Counted from the stretch's first letter, positions 26,445-37,514 are shown. The stretch is 64,000 nt of DNA from Mesorhizobium atlanticum (GCF_003289965.1 NZ_QMBQ01000004.1:712797-776796); one strand, 5' to 3'. Notes: a model not told the origin generated them from the letters alone. Numbers and translations are program-made.

Positions 26445-27719
26445 ATGAATTCAAATCGGCTCGCTGCCAGCCTCGGCGCAGCGTTCGTGCTTACCGCTTC
26501 CGTGTCAACCGCAGCACTTGCCCAGGCGCCGGTGTGCTCGGCGCCGGTCAAGGTGCTGGCGCAACCGCGCGACGGCCTGACCCTTCTGGAGGACTCCAAG
26601 GACGAGTTCAAAAAACTCTCCGGCGCCTCGTTCCAGATCGATTACCTCAACGAGAACGACCGCCGCGCCAAGTCGCGCGCCGATGCTTCCACCGTCGGCA
26701 ATTACAACGTCTACTATGTCGACGAGGCCAATGTGGCGCTGTTCGCGTCCTCGGGCTGGATCGCGCCGCTGACCGATTATTACCCGGCTGAATATGACTT
26801 CGCCGATTTCGATCCGGGCCGCCAGAAGGTCGCCACCTATGACGGCAAGGTCTGGTTCGCGCCGCTGACCGGCGGCGGCGACCTGATGGTCTACCGCAAG
26901 GACGTGCTGGAAGCTGCCGGCATCCAGCCGCCGAAGACGCTGGATGAGCTGATTGCCGACGTGCCGAAGCTGACCAATGCCGACAAGGGCATATACGGCA
27001 TCGCGCTGCGCGGCGCGCGCGGCTCGGGCGCCAATGTCTGGCGCTGGATGCCGTTCTTCAAGGCCTATGGCGGCAAGTGGTTCGATGGCGACAAGCCGGC
27101 TTTCAATTCGGACGCCGCCGTGAAGGCGACTGAGACCTATCTGAAACTGTTCAAGGACTCGGCGCCCGGCACGCAGACCGGCAGCTGGGACGAATCGACC
27201 GGCGCCTTCCTCTCCGGCCAGGTCGCCATCCTCGTCGAATCGACGCCGCTGTCGGGCATGGCGGTGGACCCGAAGACCTCGCAGGTGGTCGGCAAGGTCG
27301 GCTTCCTGCCGCCGCCCTCGCCGCTGCCGGGCGGCGGCTACGGCCATGGGCTTGCCATCGGCACCAAGGCCAATGCGGATGACGCGGCGAAGAAGTGCGC
27401 CGGCCTGTTCATCGCCTGGGCAACGTCGAAGGAGAACGAGAAGCGCCGGCTCGATGCGCATCAGTTCGGCGAGCTGAACCGCACCAGCGTGCTCTCCAGC
27501 AAGGAATTCGCCGACATCTACGGCGCCGATCTCGGCCAGGCGCTGGCCGAAACCGGCAAGGTGACGGCGGTGAACTTCTGGCAGGATCCGCGTTGGCCCG
27601 ATCTCGGCGACCGCTGGGGCATCATCCTGGAGGAACTGGTCGCCGGCACACGCACCGACATCAAGGGCGGCCTCAACGAGCTCGAGGCCTATGCCAACGA
27701 TCTGGTGAAGAAGAAGTAA
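26445..27719 (+). CDS. Sugar/polyol ABC transporter, substrate-binding protein
   Basis: 424 residues. Signal peptide ending AALA|QAP, then a family-1 extracellular solute-binding domain (RDGLTLLEDSKDEF, FAPLTGGGDLMVYRKDVLE). Periplasmic receptor; the dehydrogenase in the same operon suggests a polyol ligand. First gene of a five-gene operon; a large nested hairpin follows its stop. Confidence 0.9.
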   Translation: MNSNRLAASLGAAFVLTASVSTAALAQAPVCSAPVKVLAQPRDGLTLLEDSKDEFKKLSGASFQIDYLNENDRRAKSRADASTVGNYNVYYVDEANVALFASSGWIAPLTDYYPAEYDFADFDPGRQKVATYDGKVWFAPLTGGGDLMVYRKDVLEAAGIQPPKTLDELIADVPKLTNADKGIYGIALRGARGSGANVWRWMPFFKAYGGKWFDGDKPAFNSDAAVKATETYLKLFKDSAPGTQTGSWDESTGAFLSGQVAILVESTPLSGMAVDPKTSQVVGKVGFLPPPSPLPGGGYGHGLAIGTKANADDAAKKCAGLFIAWATSKENEKRRLDAHQFGELNRTSVLSSKEFADIYGADLGQALAETGKVTAVNFWQDPRWPDLGDRWGIILEELVAGTRTDIKGGLNELEAYANDLVKKK

Positions 27720-27727
27720 TCCTCCCG

Positions 27728-27781
27728 CCCGCGGCGCGCGGCCCACGGCATTCGAAGGAATGCCGGGATCCGCGCCGCGGG
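27728..27781 (+). terminator. Nested hairpin between binding-protein and permease genes
   Basis: Outer perfect 11-base arms CCCGCGGCGCG (27728-27738) and CGCGCCGCGGG (27771-27781) enclose an inner perfect 7-base hairpin GGCATTC-GAAG-GAATGCC (27747-27764). No U-run. Very stable; probably protects the upstream message or reduces read-through. Confidence 0.7.
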
Positions 27782-27826
27782 TTCACCCCTCGATCCAAGG
27801 CACCGCGACAAACCCGAGGAGAGGCA

Positions 27827-28693
27827 ATGCGCCGACGCTCTTCCCTGCCGGTCACATTTCTGGTTCCCACCCTCGCCATCCTTCTGGTGCTGTCGATGGT
27901 GCCGACACTCTATGCCATCGTGATCGCGCTGCAGAACCGTGAGCTGAGCTCGCCCGGCTATTCCTGGGTGTGGTTTTCGAACTTCGCCGATCTCTTCCTC
28001 GACCGCCGTTTCCTCAACGCCGTCTGGGTGTCGGTGAAATGGGAGATCGTCACCGTCGTCGCGACCATGGCGGTGGCGATCGGGCTCGGCGTTTTGATGT
28101 TCGAGGTCGCCAGCCCGCGCCTGCGCAATTTCTACTGCCTTTTGTTCATCATCCCGGTGCTTTTGCCGCGCGTTTCCGCGGCCTTCGTCTGGAAGTTCGC
28201 CTATCACCCGCTCTACGGCATCGCCACCTACCCTTATCGGCTCATCACCGGCGGGCTGATCTTCGATCCGCTGTCCAAGCCCGCGACCGCCTTGTTTGCC
28301 GTCGCATCGGTGGATGTCTGGCAATGGGGACTGTTCTTCGCCGTCATCGTGCTGAAGCTGCTCGAAACCTTGCCGCCGCAGCCGATCGAGGCGGCCAGGC
28401 TCGACCACGCCAAACGCTGGCAGATCCACGCCTATGTGACCCTGCCGATGCTGAAGGCGCCGCTGATCAGCCTGATGTTCGTCAAGATGATCGAGTCGCT
28501 GCGCTCCTTCGACCTGATCTATGTGATGACGCGCGGCGGACCGGGCGTAGCGACCGAAACGCTCGACATGTACGCCTTCTCGCAGGGCTTCATCGAATCC
28601 GGCAAGGTCTCCTACGCGTCGGCCATGGCGGTGCTGATGATGATCGCGACCGTCATCACCTTCACCATGCTGTGGAAGCGGGTGCAGGCATGA
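27827..28693 (+). CDS. Sugar/polyol ABC transporter permease 1 (MalF type)
   Basis: 288 residues, six helices. The coupling motif is EAARLDHAKRWQIHAYVTLP, and FDLIYVMTRGGPGVATETL follows. The start at 27827 has GAGGAGAGGCA just upstream; the long upstream frame overlaps the binding-protein gene and is not used. Ends ATGA on permease 2. Confidence 0.92.
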   Translation: MRRRSSLPVTFLVPTLAILLVLSMVPTLYAIVIALQNRELSSPGYSWVWFSNFADLFLDRRFLNAVWVSVKWEIVTVVATMAVAIGLGVLMFEVASPRLRNFYCLLFIIPVLLPRVSAAFVWKFAYHPLYGIATYPYRLITGGLIFDPLSKPATALFAVASVDVWQWGLFFAVIVLKLLETLPPQPIEAARLDHAKRWQIHAYVTLPMLKAPLISLMFVKMIESLRSFDLIYVMTRGGPGVATETLDMYAFSQGFIESGKVSYASAMAVLMMIATVITFTMLWKRVQA

Positions 28694-29517
28694 AGCCCTA
28701 TCGATTGAGACCGGGCCGCCTGATCGCCAAGGCCGTCCTGGCGCTGGCCGGGTTCCTCGCCGTGTTCCCGCTGGCGTGGACGGCGCTCAACGCGCTGAAG
28801 AACAATGTCGACATCATCACGCGCGTGCCGAAGGTGGTCTTCACGCCGACGCTTGCCAACATCAGCTACATCCTCGGCCGCGACAGCGTCCTGACCGGGC
28901 TCTACAATTCCGCGGTTGCCTGTGGCGCGGCGGTGCTGATCGGCATCGTGCTTGGCCTGCCGGCGGCCTATGCGGTGGCGCGCTATCCCAACCGCTTTGC
29001 CGGCGACATCCAGTTCTTCGTGCTTTCGTTGCGCTTCCTACCGCCGGTGGCGGTCGCAATCCCGCTGATGGTGATCTGGCTGCAGATCGGCCTCTACGAC
29101 ACTTTGCCGGCGCTGATCGTCACCTACTCGCTGCTCACCATCTCGGTGATCATGTGGCTTGCGATCCCGGCTTTCCAGGGCGTGCCGAAGGAGATCGAGG
29201 AGGCGGCCTTCGTCGACGGCTACGGCGCCTATTCGGTGTTCTGGCGGATCGCGCTTCCCGTGGCGGCGCGCTCGCTGATCGGCGCCATCGCCTTCAGCTT
29301 CGTCTTGGTCTGGAACGAGTTCCTGATCGCGCTGATGCTGTCGAGCTCCAACGCCAAGACGCTGCCGATCGTGGCCTCCGAGTTGTCGCAGCAAGGCATG
29401 AACGTGCCCTGGGGCATCCTCAACGCCTCGGTCGTGCTCCTGTCGCTGCCGCCGCTGCTCTTCCTCGGTGTTCTGAGCGGCTTCCTGAATTCCGTTTTCC
29501 GGCAAAAGAAAAGTTGA
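28690..29517 (+). CDS. Sugar/polyol ABC transporter permease 2 (MalG type)
   Basis: 275 residues, six helices, coupling motif EEAAFVDGYGAYSVFWRIALP. ATG inside the ATGA overlap with permease 1 defines the start. It pairs with permease 1. Confidence 0.92.
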   Translation: MKPYRLRPGRLIAKAVLALAGFLAVFPLAWTALNALKNNVDIITRVPKVVFTPTLANISYILGRDSVLTGLYNSAVACGAAVLIGIVLGLPAAYAVARYPNRFAGDIQFFVLSLRFLPPVAVAIPLMVIWLQIGLYDTLPALIVTYSLLTISVIMWLAIPAFQGVPKEIEEAAFVDGYGAYSVFWRIALPVAARSLIGAIAFSFVLVWNEFLIALMLSSSNAKTLPIVASELSQQGMNVPWGILNASVVLLSLPPLLFLGVLSGFLNSVFRQKKS

Positions 29518-29531
29518 AGTGAGGATACCCG

Positions 29532-30578
29532 ATGCGGGCACTGGTGCTTGAGAAAAAAGGCGAACTGTCGCTGCGCGAGATCGCGCTTCCGCAAGACGTC
29601 GGACCGGACGATGTCAGGATCGCCATCCACACGGTCGGCGTCTGCGGCAGCGACGTGCATTACTACACGCATGGCGCCATCGGCAGCTACATCGTGCGCC
29701 AGCCCATGGTGCTCGGCCACGAGGCCTCGGGAACGATCGTCGAGGTCGGCGCCAATGTCACGAGCCTGAAGGTCGGTGACCGCGTCTGCATGGAGCCGGG
29801 CGTGCCGAACCTTTCATCGCGCGCGACGAAGCTCGGCATCTACAATGTCGATCCGGACGTCCGCTTCTGGGCCACGCCGCCGGTGCATGGCGTGCTGGCG
29901 CCCTACGCCGTCCATCCGGCCGCCTTCACCTACAAGCTGCCGGACAATGTCTCCTTCGCCGAGGGCGCGATGGTCGAGCCCTTCGCCATCGGCATGCAGG
30001 CGGCGGCGCGCGCCCGCATCGTGCCGGGCGACGTCGCCGTCGTCGTCGGCTGCGGCCCGATCGGCATCATGATCGCGCTCGCCGCGCTGGCGGGCGGCTG
30101 TTCCAAGGTGCTGATCTCGGACTTCTCCGCGCCGAAGCTGGAGATCGCCGGCCAGTATCCCGGCATAGTGCCGGTGAACATCGGCGAACAGTCGCTGGTC
30201 GACGCCGTTGCGACCGCGACCGACAATTGGGGCGCCGATATCGTGTTCGAGGCGAGCGGCAGCCCGAAGGCTTTCGCCAACCTGTTCGACATCGTGCGGC
30301 CGGGCGGCGCGGTGGTGCTGGTCGGGCTGCCGGTGGAGACGGTCGAGCTCAATGTGCCGGCGGCCATCTCCAAGGAAGTGCGCATCGAGACCGTGTTCCG
30401 CTACGCCAATATCTTCGACCGCGCCTTGCAGCTCATCGCCTCCGGCAAGGTCGATCTCAAGCCGCTGATCACTGGCACCTATGATTTCTCCGAGAGCATC
30501 AAGGCGTTCGAGCGCGCCGCGCAAGGCAGGCCGCAGGACGTCAAGCTGCAAATCCTGCTGACCGGCGAGAAGGGATAA
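29532..30578 (+). CDS. Zinc-dependent polyol dehydrogenase (xylitol/sorbitol type)
   Basis: 348 residues, medium-chain dehydrogenase. Catalytic zinc site C38 ([10 protein letters not shown]), H63/E64 (LGHEASG) and the EPFA glutamate. Rossmann [11 protein letters not shown], with an acidic residue (LISDF) after the second strand, indicates NAD. The four-cysteine structural zinc lobe is absent, as in sorbitol dehydrogenases. It oxidises a sugar alcohol to a ketose in the cytoplasm. It lies between the permease and ATPase genes of the transporter, so import and first oxidation are co-expressed. Confidence 0.88.
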   Translation: MRALVLEKKGELSLREIALPQDVGPDDVRIAIHTVGVCGSDVHYYTHGAIGSYIVRQPMVLGHEASGTIVEVGANVTSLKVGDRVCMEPGVPNLSSRATKLGIYNVDPDVRFWATPPVHGVLAPYAVHPAAFTYKLPDNVSFAEGAMVEPFAIGMQAAARARIVPGDVAVVVGCGPIGIMIALAALAGGCSKVLISDFSAPKLEIAGQYPGIVPVNIGEQSLVDAVATATDNWGADIVFEASGSPKAFANLFDIVRPGGAVVLVGLPVETVELNVPAAISKEVRIETVFRYANIFDRALQLIASGKVDLKPLITGTYDFSESIKAFERAAQGRPQDVKLQILLTGEKG

Positions 30579-30581
30579 GGC

Positions 30582-31667
30582 ATGTCCGCCATCGTTTGCT
30601 CCCATGTCGACAAGGCCTATGGCGCCACGACCGTCATCCGCGATCTCAACCTCGCAATCGAGGAGCATGAGTTCGTCGTGTTCCTGGGACCGTCCGGCTG
30701 CGGCAAGTCCACGCTTCTGAGGATGCTGGCCGGACTGGAGGATATCAGCGGCGGCGAGGTGTCGATCGGCGGCAAGGTGGTCAACGATCTCGACCCGGGT
30801 GACCGCGGCATCGCCATGGTGTTCCAGAATTATGCGCTCTATCCGCATATGACGATCTTCGACAACATCGCCTTCGGACTGAAGCGGCAGAAGGTGCCGG
30901 CGGCCGAGATCAGGAAGCGCGTCGAGGCGGTCTCCAGGACGCTCGGCCTGGAACCCTATCTCGGCCGAAAGCCGACCGAGCTTTCCGGCGGCCAGCAGCA
31001 GCGCGTGGCGATCGCGCGCGCCATGATCAAGACGCCGAAAGTGTTCCTGTTCGATGAACCGCTCTCCAATCTCGACGCCAAGCTGCGCAACCATATGCGC
31101 GTCGAGATCGCCAGGCTGCACCAGTCGCTGAAGACCACCACAGTCTATGTCACGCATGACCAGCTCGAAGCGATGACGCTGGCCGACCGCATCGTGCTTC
31201 TCAAGGACGGCGTGATCGAGCAGATCGGGTCGCCGGCGGAGATCTATCGCCGCCCGGGCAACCAGTTCGTGGCCGGCTTCATCGGTACGCCGAACATGAA
31301 TTTCATCGAGGCGATGGTCGGCCGCAACGGCAATGGCTGGACGCTGACCGGCGCGGGGACGGTGCTATCGCTTGAAGGCGGCGGCTTCCACCTGCAGCAT
31401 GGCGATCGGGTGGTGCTCGGCATCCGGCCACCCGATCTCAAAACGGCGAACGGAGGCGCAGGCAACATCCTGCAAGGCACCGCCGACCTCATCGAATTTC
31501 ACGGCAATGACGCGCTGGTGACGTTCGGCTCCGGCGGCAAGGAGATCAGCGCGCTGGTGCCGGCCCGCGAGTGTCCGGAGTTGCGCGCGCCAGTGCGCTA
31601 CAGCTTCGATGAAGAGAGCATCCATCTGTTCGACGCGGAGAACGGCAGGTCGCTGCGCAAGCAGTAG
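30582..31667 (+). CDS. Sugar/polyol ABC transporter, ATP-binding protein (MalK/UgpC type)
   Basis: 361 residues. Walker [10 protein letters not shown], signature [14 protein letters not shown], Walker [16 protein letters not shown], then a C-terminal TOBE regulatory domain. Starts 3 bases after the dehydrogenase stop. Last gene of the plus-strand polyol operon. Confidence 0.93.
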   Translation: MSAIVCSHVDKAYGATTVIRDLNLAIEEHEFVVFLGPSGCGKSTLLRMLAGLEDISGGEVSIGGKVVNDLDPGDRGIAMVFQNYALYPHMTIFDNIAFGLKRQKVPAAEIRKRVEAVSRTLGLEPYLGRKPTELSGGQQQRVAIARAMIKTPKVFLFDEPLSNLDAKLRNHMRVEIARLHQSLKTTTVYVTHDQLEAMTLADRIVLLKDGVIEQIGSPAEIYRRPGNQFVAGFIGTPNMNFIEAMVGRNGNGWTLTGAGTVLSLEGGGFHLQHGDRVVLGIRPPDLKTANGGAGNILQGTADLIEFHGNDALVTFGSGGKEISALVPARECPELRAPVRYSFDEESIHLFDAENGRSLRKQ

Positions 31668-31736
31668 AGCAATTCCAGGAAAAGTGTGACGCGGTTAGGT
31701 TCGGCCACTTGGCCGTAACTTTCCGCCCGGAATTGC
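31667..31736. repeat. GCAATTCC-family palindromic repeat (family B), copy 3
   Basis: GAGCAATTCCAGGAAAAGTG facing AACTTTCCGCCCGGAATTGC, with TCGGCCACTTGGCCG-like inner stem. It occupies the whole gap between the two convergent polyol operons and is the only visible candidate terminator for both. Confidence 0.85.
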
Positions 31737-31755
31737 GTGAAACAAGAGCTAGAAT

Positions 31756-33342
31756 CTAGCTGATCGCGTCGAGTATCTGCCGCTGGCGGTGCATTTCGAG
31801 GAAGATGCGGTAGTCGCGATCGAAGCAGGCGCCGGCTTCCTTGTTGGGCGCTCGCGTCCTGCCACCCTGCTGCATGGCGACGCAGGCCGCTTTGAGGTCG
31901 GGGTAAAGCCCGGCGGCGGTCGCCGCCACCATGCCGGTGCCGAGCAGCACCGCCTCGTCGGCCAGCGGCTCGACCACCGTGCAGCCGGTGGCGTCGGCGT
32001 AGAGCTCCATCAAAAGCGGGTTCTTGGTGTGGCCGCCGGTGACATGCAGCGTGTCGATCAGATAGCCGTTCTCGTTCAGCGCCTCGAGCACATGGCGTAC
32101 GCCGAGCGCTATGCCGACGGCGGTGCGCCAGTAGAGCTTGCATAGGCTGTCGAAGGAGGAATCGAGCGTCAGCCCGCTGATGACGCCGACCGCATGCGGA
32201 TCGGCGAGCGGCGAGCGGTTGCCATGGAAATCCGGCAGCACATGCAGCCTTGCCGCCAGCGCATCGCCATCCTCGGCGCGCAGCTCGGCGACGCGCCTGG
32301 CGATCTTCATGTGCATGGCCGCGTCCGGCTCGCCGCCGGCGCCGTGCCAGCGGATGATGTGGTCGAGCAGCGCGCCGGTGGCCGACTGGCCGCCTTCCGA
32401 CAGCCACAGCGTCGGCAATGCCGCGCCGAAATAGGGACCCCAGACGCCGGCGAAAGGCTGCGGGTCATGCGACATCGCCATGACGCAGGACGATGTGCCG
32501 GCAATCAGCGCCAGGTGCCGGCTGATGTTCTCCTCGTCGCCGGCAAAGCCGCCCAGGACACCCAGCGCGCCGGCATAGGCATCGATGACGCCGGCGCCGA
32601 CCCGACATTTTTCAGTCAGGCCGAGCTCTGCGGCGGCCTTCGCCGTCAGCGGACCGATATCCGTGCCGACCGGGCTCGCCTTTTCCGGCAGATTGCCGTG
32701 CTCGAACAGATCGCCGAGGCCGACGAGCTCGAAGAAGTCGCGCCGCCAGCTTTCTTCCTCATGCGCGAGATAGGTCCATTTGGCCGTCAGCGTGCATTGC
32801 GAGCGGGCGAGCGAGCCTGACGCCTTCCAGGTCAGGAAATCGGCGAGGTCGAACAGATAGCCGGCTTCATTCCATGTCTCCGGCAGATGGCGCTTCAGCC
32901 ACATCAGCTTCGGCGTTTCCATTTCCGGCGACATCACGCCGCCTATGTAGTCGAGCACGGCGTGGCCGCTTGCCGTGCATTCATCGGCCTCGGCGATGGC
33001 GCGATGATCGAGCCAGACCATCGTGTCCCAGCGCTTCTCGCCGGTGACCGAGACGCTGGTCTGGCCGCCCTGGCCGTCGCGGACCACCAGCGAGCAGGTG
33101 GCGTCGAAAGAGATGCCGGCGATATCCGCGGCGGCAACGCCGGATTTCTCGAGGGCGGACCGCACGGATTTGCATACCGCCGACCAGATGTCCTCCGAAT
33201 CATGCTCGGCATGATCGGGTTTGGGCTGATGCATGGCGATCGGATGATCGGCGCGGGCGAGCAGACTGCCGCGCGCGTCGAGAATGCCCGCGCGAGCGCT
33301 CCCGGTGCCGACATCGACCGCGCAAACAAAGCTTTTCGTCAA
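31756..33342 (-). CDS. FGGY-family carbohydrate kinase (ribulokinase-like)
   Basis: 528 residues. Two ATPase-fold halves: DVGTGSARAGILD (phosphate 1) and, in the second half, LIAGTSSCVMA, LSEGGQSATGALLD and VTGGHTKNPLL (adenosine site). It phosphorylates a ketose or polyol. The start is TTG 33342, which overlaps the HAD stop (TTGA); no ATG is available at the conserved N terminus. Last gene of the smo operon, so it probably traps the ketose made by SmoS or MtlK. The closest named relatives are D-ribulose/ribitol kinases. Confidence 0.85.
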   Translation of the reverse strand: MTKSFVCAVDVGTGSARAGILDARGSLLARADHPIAMHQPKPDHAEHDSEDIWSAVCKSVRSALEKSGVAAADIAGISFDATCSLVVRDGQGGQTSVSVTGEKRWDTMVWLDHRAIAEADECTASGHAVLDYIGGVMSPEMETPKLMWLKRHLPETWNEAGYLFDLADFLTWKASGSLARSQCTLTAKWTYLAHEEESWRRDFFELVGLGDLFEHGNLPEKASPVGTDIGPLTAKAAAELGLTEKCRVGAGVIDAYAGALGVLGGFAGDEENISRHLALIAGTSSCVMAMSHDPQPFAGVWGPYFGAALPTLWLSEGGQSATGALLDHIIRWHGAGGEPDAAMHMKIARRVAELRAEDGDALAARLHVLPDFHGNRSPLADPHAVGVISGLTLDSSFDSLCKLYWRTAVGIALGVRHVLEALNENGYLIDTLHVTGGHTKNPLLMELYADATGCTVVEPLADEAVLLGTGMVAATAAGLYPDLKAACVAMQQGGRTRAPNKEAGACFDRDYRIFLEMHRQRQILDAIS

Positions 33343-34022
33343 GATGCTTTTACTCTCGCTCCCAGGGCTGCAATCAGATCGGGCAATTGCAGCATGTCAG
33401 CGAATATAGAGTCCGGTTCGGTCGACGCAAGCCGGGCTTTCAAGCCGGGATTTCCGGCATGCGAGCCGCCGGTGAAGGCGAAGACGCGCATGCCCGCCGC
33501 GCGCGCCGCGGCGACGCCGGCCGGACTGTCCTCGACGACCAGGCAATTGCGCGGATGCGCGCGCATCGAGGCAGCGGCGTGGAGGAAGAGATCAGGCGCC
33601 GGCTTGCCACGCTTGACCATGGTGGCGCTGAACAGATGCGGTTCCAGCAGCGGCAGCAGGCCGGTGACCTCGAGCGCGTAGCGGATGCGTTCCAGCGTGC
33701 CGGACGAGGCGACGCAGCAAGGCAGGCCGAGCTTCGGCAGCACCTCCTTGATGCCCGGGATCGGCTTCAATTCCTCGCGGAACTTGCGCATCAGGTCGAC
33801 GCGCATGGCGGTCAGGTGCTGGTCGCTGATCTCGAGCCCGAAATCGCGGCCGAGGATCTCGCGCACGCTTTTCATGCTCTTGCCGAGGAAATGCTCGTAG
33901 GCGGCGTCCTCGCTCACCGTGCCGCCGGCGAGCTCGATCATGCCGAGCAGCGCCGAGACCGAAAGGGCCTCGCTGTCGACCAGCACGCCGTCACAGTCGA
34001 AGATGACCAGTTCCGGCCGCAT
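33339..34022 (-). CDS. HAD-superfamily sugar-phosphatase-like hydrolase
   Basis: 227 residues. Motif I DCDGVLVDSE, motif II ASSGT, a lysine (KRGKPAPDLFL) and motif IV VVEDSPAGVAAARAAGM, as in beta-phosphoglucomutase/2-deoxyglucose-6-phosphatase relatives. Lies between mtlK (22 bases) and the kinase (4-base overlap), suggesting removal or repair of a polyol- or sugar-phosphate. Confidence 0.87.
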   Translation of the reverse strand: MRPELVIFDCDGVLVDSEALSVSALLGMIELAGGTVSEDAAYEHFLGKSMKSVREILGRDFGLEISDQHLTAMRVDLMRKFREELKPIPGIKEVLPKLGLPCCVASSGTLERIRYALEVTGLLPLLEPHLFSATMVKRGKPAPDLFLHAAASMRAHPRNCLVVEDSPAGVAAARAAGMRVFAFTGGSHAGNPGLKARLASTEPDSIFADMLQLPDLIAALGARVKAS

Positions 34023-34044
34023 CGCGATCTGCTTCCAGTGAGCG

Positions 34045-35523
34045 TCAGAGCTTGCCGGCGAGATAGCGCGTCAGGGTTTCGCGCGCGCCGTTGGCCCACA
34101 GGACCTTCAGGGCGTGGGCGAAGGCCTCGGCGAAGACGGGCGAGCGGCCGACATCGCCATAGATGTCATCCATCGCCAGCCAGGCCTTCGGATCGTCCTT
34201 GGCTGCCTTCGCGGTCGCCTGCATGCGGTCCCAATTGGGATCGTTCGGCTCGGTGACGGCGCCGCTGTCGGTGGTGCCGAAGCAGTAGCGGCACCACAAA
34301 GCGGATTCCAGCGCGAGGCCGGCGACACCCTTGCCCGCCTTCAGCCGGTCGGCGATGGTCGGAATGATGAATTTCGGCTGGCGGTTGGAGCCGTCGAGGC
34401 ACAGCCGGCGGATGGTGTCGCCGATCTTGGGATTGGAGAAGCGGCGCTCGATGAGCTGGTAGTAGTCCTCCAGATCGGTGTTCGGCACGGGCGGCACGGT
34501 CGGGATGATCTCGTTATGCTCGAGCTTGGACAGGAAGGCGCGCACCAGCGGCTCCTGCATGCCTTCATGGACGAAATGGATGTCCATCAGCCCGGCCGGA
34601 TAGGCTATCGTTGCGTGGCCGCCATTGAGGATGCGGATCTTCATCAGCTCGTAGGGCGACACATCCTTGACGAATTGGACGCCGACCTTTTCCAGCGCCG
34701 GGCGGCCGGCGGTGAAATGATCCTCCAGCACCCATTGCTTGAACGGCTCGCAGAACACCGGCCAGTTGTCCTCCAGCCCGAAATCGTCGGCCAGGATCTT
34801 GCGCTCGCGGTCGGTGGTGGCGGGCGTGATGCGGTCGACCATGCCGTTCGGGAAAGCGACATTGTCCTCCACCCATTTGGCGAGGTCCTCGTCTATCAAC
34901 CGGGCAAGGCCGATGACGCCGTCTGAGGTGACGTGGCCATTGTGGGGGATGTTGTCGCAGGACATGACGGTGAACGGCACGATACCGTCGGCGCGACGGC
35001 GCAACAGGCCGGCAAGGATGATGCCGAAGACGGTTTTCGGCGGCGCGCCCGGCTGCGCGTCGGCGACGATATCGGGATGGGCGGGGTTGAACTTGCCGGA
35101 AGCCGGGTCAATGAAATAGCCGCCTTCGGTGATGGTCAGCGAGACGATCTTGATCGCCGGGTCGGCAAGCCGCTCGATGATCGCGGCCGCATTACCAGGC
35201 GTCAGGAAATCGATCATGGCACCGGTGACGCGGGCGCTCATATGGCCCTGGTCCTGCTCGACGACCGTGGTCAGCCAGTCCTGCTCCTCGAGCTTGGAAC
35301 GACCGATCTTCTCGCCTTCGAACACGCCGGCGCCGATCAGCGCCCAGTCATGTCCTTGCCCCGTGGCGAACAGATCGTCGAGATAGACCGCCTGGTGCGA
35401 GCGGTGGAAATTGCCGACGCCGAAATGGATGATGCCCGCCTTCAACGCAGAGCGATCATATTTCGGACCGGCGACCTTGGCCGGCAGCTTGGCGAGGTTC
35501 GAGGAAGAGAGTTTCACGGTCAT
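34045..35523 (-). CDS. mtlK: Mannitol 2-dehydrogenase family polyol dehydrogenase
   Basis: 492 residues, the usual length for long-chain mannitol dehydrogenases. Motifs: HFGVGNFHRSHQAVYLDDL (nucleotide binding), VMSCDNIPHNG, and KIRILNGGHATIAYPAGL with the catalytic lysine. It oxidises D-mannitol to fructose (also D-arabinitol or sorbitol in relatives) with NAD. Follows smoS after 160 bases that contain a degenerate palindromic repeat. Confidence 0.93.
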   Translation of the reverse strand: MTVKLSSSNLAKLPAKVAGPKYDRSALKAGIIHFGVGNFHRSHQAVYLDDLFATGQGHDWALIGAGVFEGEKIGRSKLEEQDWLTTVVEQDQGHMSARVTGAMIDFLTPGNAAAIIERLADPAIKIVSLTITEGGYFIDPASGKFNPAHPDIVADAQPGAPPKTVFGIILAGLLRRRADGIVPFTVMSCDNIPHNGHVTSDGVIGLARLIDEDLAKWVEDNVAFPNGMVDRITPATTDRERKILADDFGLEDNWPVFCEPFKQWVLEDHFTAGRPALEKVGVQFVKDVSPYELMKIRILNGGHATIAYPAGLMDIHFVHEGMQEPLVRAFLSKLEHNEIIPTVPPVPNTDLEDYYQLIERRFSNPKIGDTIRRLCLDGSNRQPKFIIPTIADRLKAGKGVAGLALESALWCRYCFGTTDSGAVTEPNDPNWDRMQATAKAAKDDPKAWLAMDDIYGDVGRSPVFAEAFAHALKVLWANGARETLTRYLAGKL

Positions 35524-35589
35524 CTCATTTTACCCTTTGGCCGATCTGCCCGACTTTTCCGCCTCCTTGGGGTAGCGAGGGTGAGGGGC

Positions 35590-35668
35590 AGCGCCTGATT
35601 TTTCCAGTGTGCCGCCCCTCACCCGCCCCGCGGCGTCTTCTCCGGAGGAAAGAGAGAAGCGCCTCCCC
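35590..35668. repeat. Degenerate palindromic repeat between smoS and mtlK
   Basis: GGTGAGGGGCAGCG... faces GCCGCCCCTCACC, then TCTTCTCCGGAGGAAAGAGAGAAG. It resembles decayed family A2 units and is the longest gap inside the smo operon apart from smoE-smoF. Confidence 0.5.
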
Positions 35669-35683
35669 CTCAACTCATCCCCG

Positions 35684-36454
35684 TCAGCTCATCCACTGTC
35701 CGCCATCGACATTGTAGGTCTGGGCGACGATGTAGTCGGCCTCGTCGCTGGCGAGGAAAACCGCCATGCCGGCGAGGTCCTCCGGCTTCCCCATGCGGCC
35801 ATAGGGAACCCCTTCGCCGACCAGACGCTTCTTCTCGCCCTTCGGCCGGTTCTCGTATTTGGCGAAGAGCGCATCGACCTGGTCCCACATGTCGCTGTCG
35901 ACGACGCCAGGCGCTATGCCGTTGACATTGATGCGGTCCTTGATGAGGTCGAGCCCGGCCGATTGGGTGAGCGAGATGACGGCGGCTTTGGTGGCGCAAT
36001 AGACCGCGACCAGCGGCTCGCCGCGCCGGCCGGCCTGGCTCGCCATGTTGATGATCCTGCCGCCCTTGCCACGCGCGATCATCGAGCGGGCGGCCGCCTG
36101 CAGCATGAACAACGTGCCGGCGACATTGACCGCGAACAGTTTTTCGAAGCTCGCCCTGGTTATTTCGACGATCGGCGCCAGGTCGAAGATCGCGGCATTG
36201 TTGATCAGCACGTCTAGACCGCCAGTCTTGTCCTCGACGACCTTCACCGCCGCCTCGATCGAGGACTGATCGGTGACGTCGAGCCGCAGCGCGTAAGCGG
36301 CGGAGCCGATCGCTTTCGCCGTCGCTTGCGCGGCGCCGAGGTCGATATCGGCAATCGCAACCGTCGCACCTTCGCGCGCGTAGGCTTCGGCGAAGGCCCT
36401 GCCGATGCCGCGCGCCGATCCGGTGATCAGCGCCGATTTGCCTTTCAACCTCAC
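35684..36454 (-). CDS. smoS: Sorbitol dehydrogenase, short-chain family
   Basis: 256 residues. NAD motif TGSARGIG, LDVTD, NNAAI, and the active-site Ser (NMASQAG) and YxxxK (YCATK). Converts D-glucitol to fructose (and galactitol in relatives). GTG start at 36454, 10 bases after the smoK stop; the longer upstream frame would overlap smoK. Confidence 0.93.
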   Translation of the reverse strand: MRLKGKSALITGSARGIGRAFAEAYAREGATVAIADIDLGAAQATAKAIGSAAYALRLDVTDQSSIEAAVKVVEDKTGGLDVLINNAAIFDLAPIVEITRASFEKLFAVNVAGTLFMLQAAARSMIARGKGGRIINMASQAGRRGEPLVAVYCATKAAVISLTQSAGLDLIKDRINVNGIAPGVVDSDMWDQVDALFAKYENRPKGEKKRLVGEGVPYGRMGKPEDLAGMAVFLASDEADYIVAQTYNVDGGQWMS

Positions 36455-36464
36455 TGTCCCGTCC

Positions 36465-37469
<1,005 letters not shown>

Positions 37470-37514
37470 GGTTTCCTCCCGGGGATGGTCTTCGTCGTCC
37501 GCCGCTTGGGCGTT

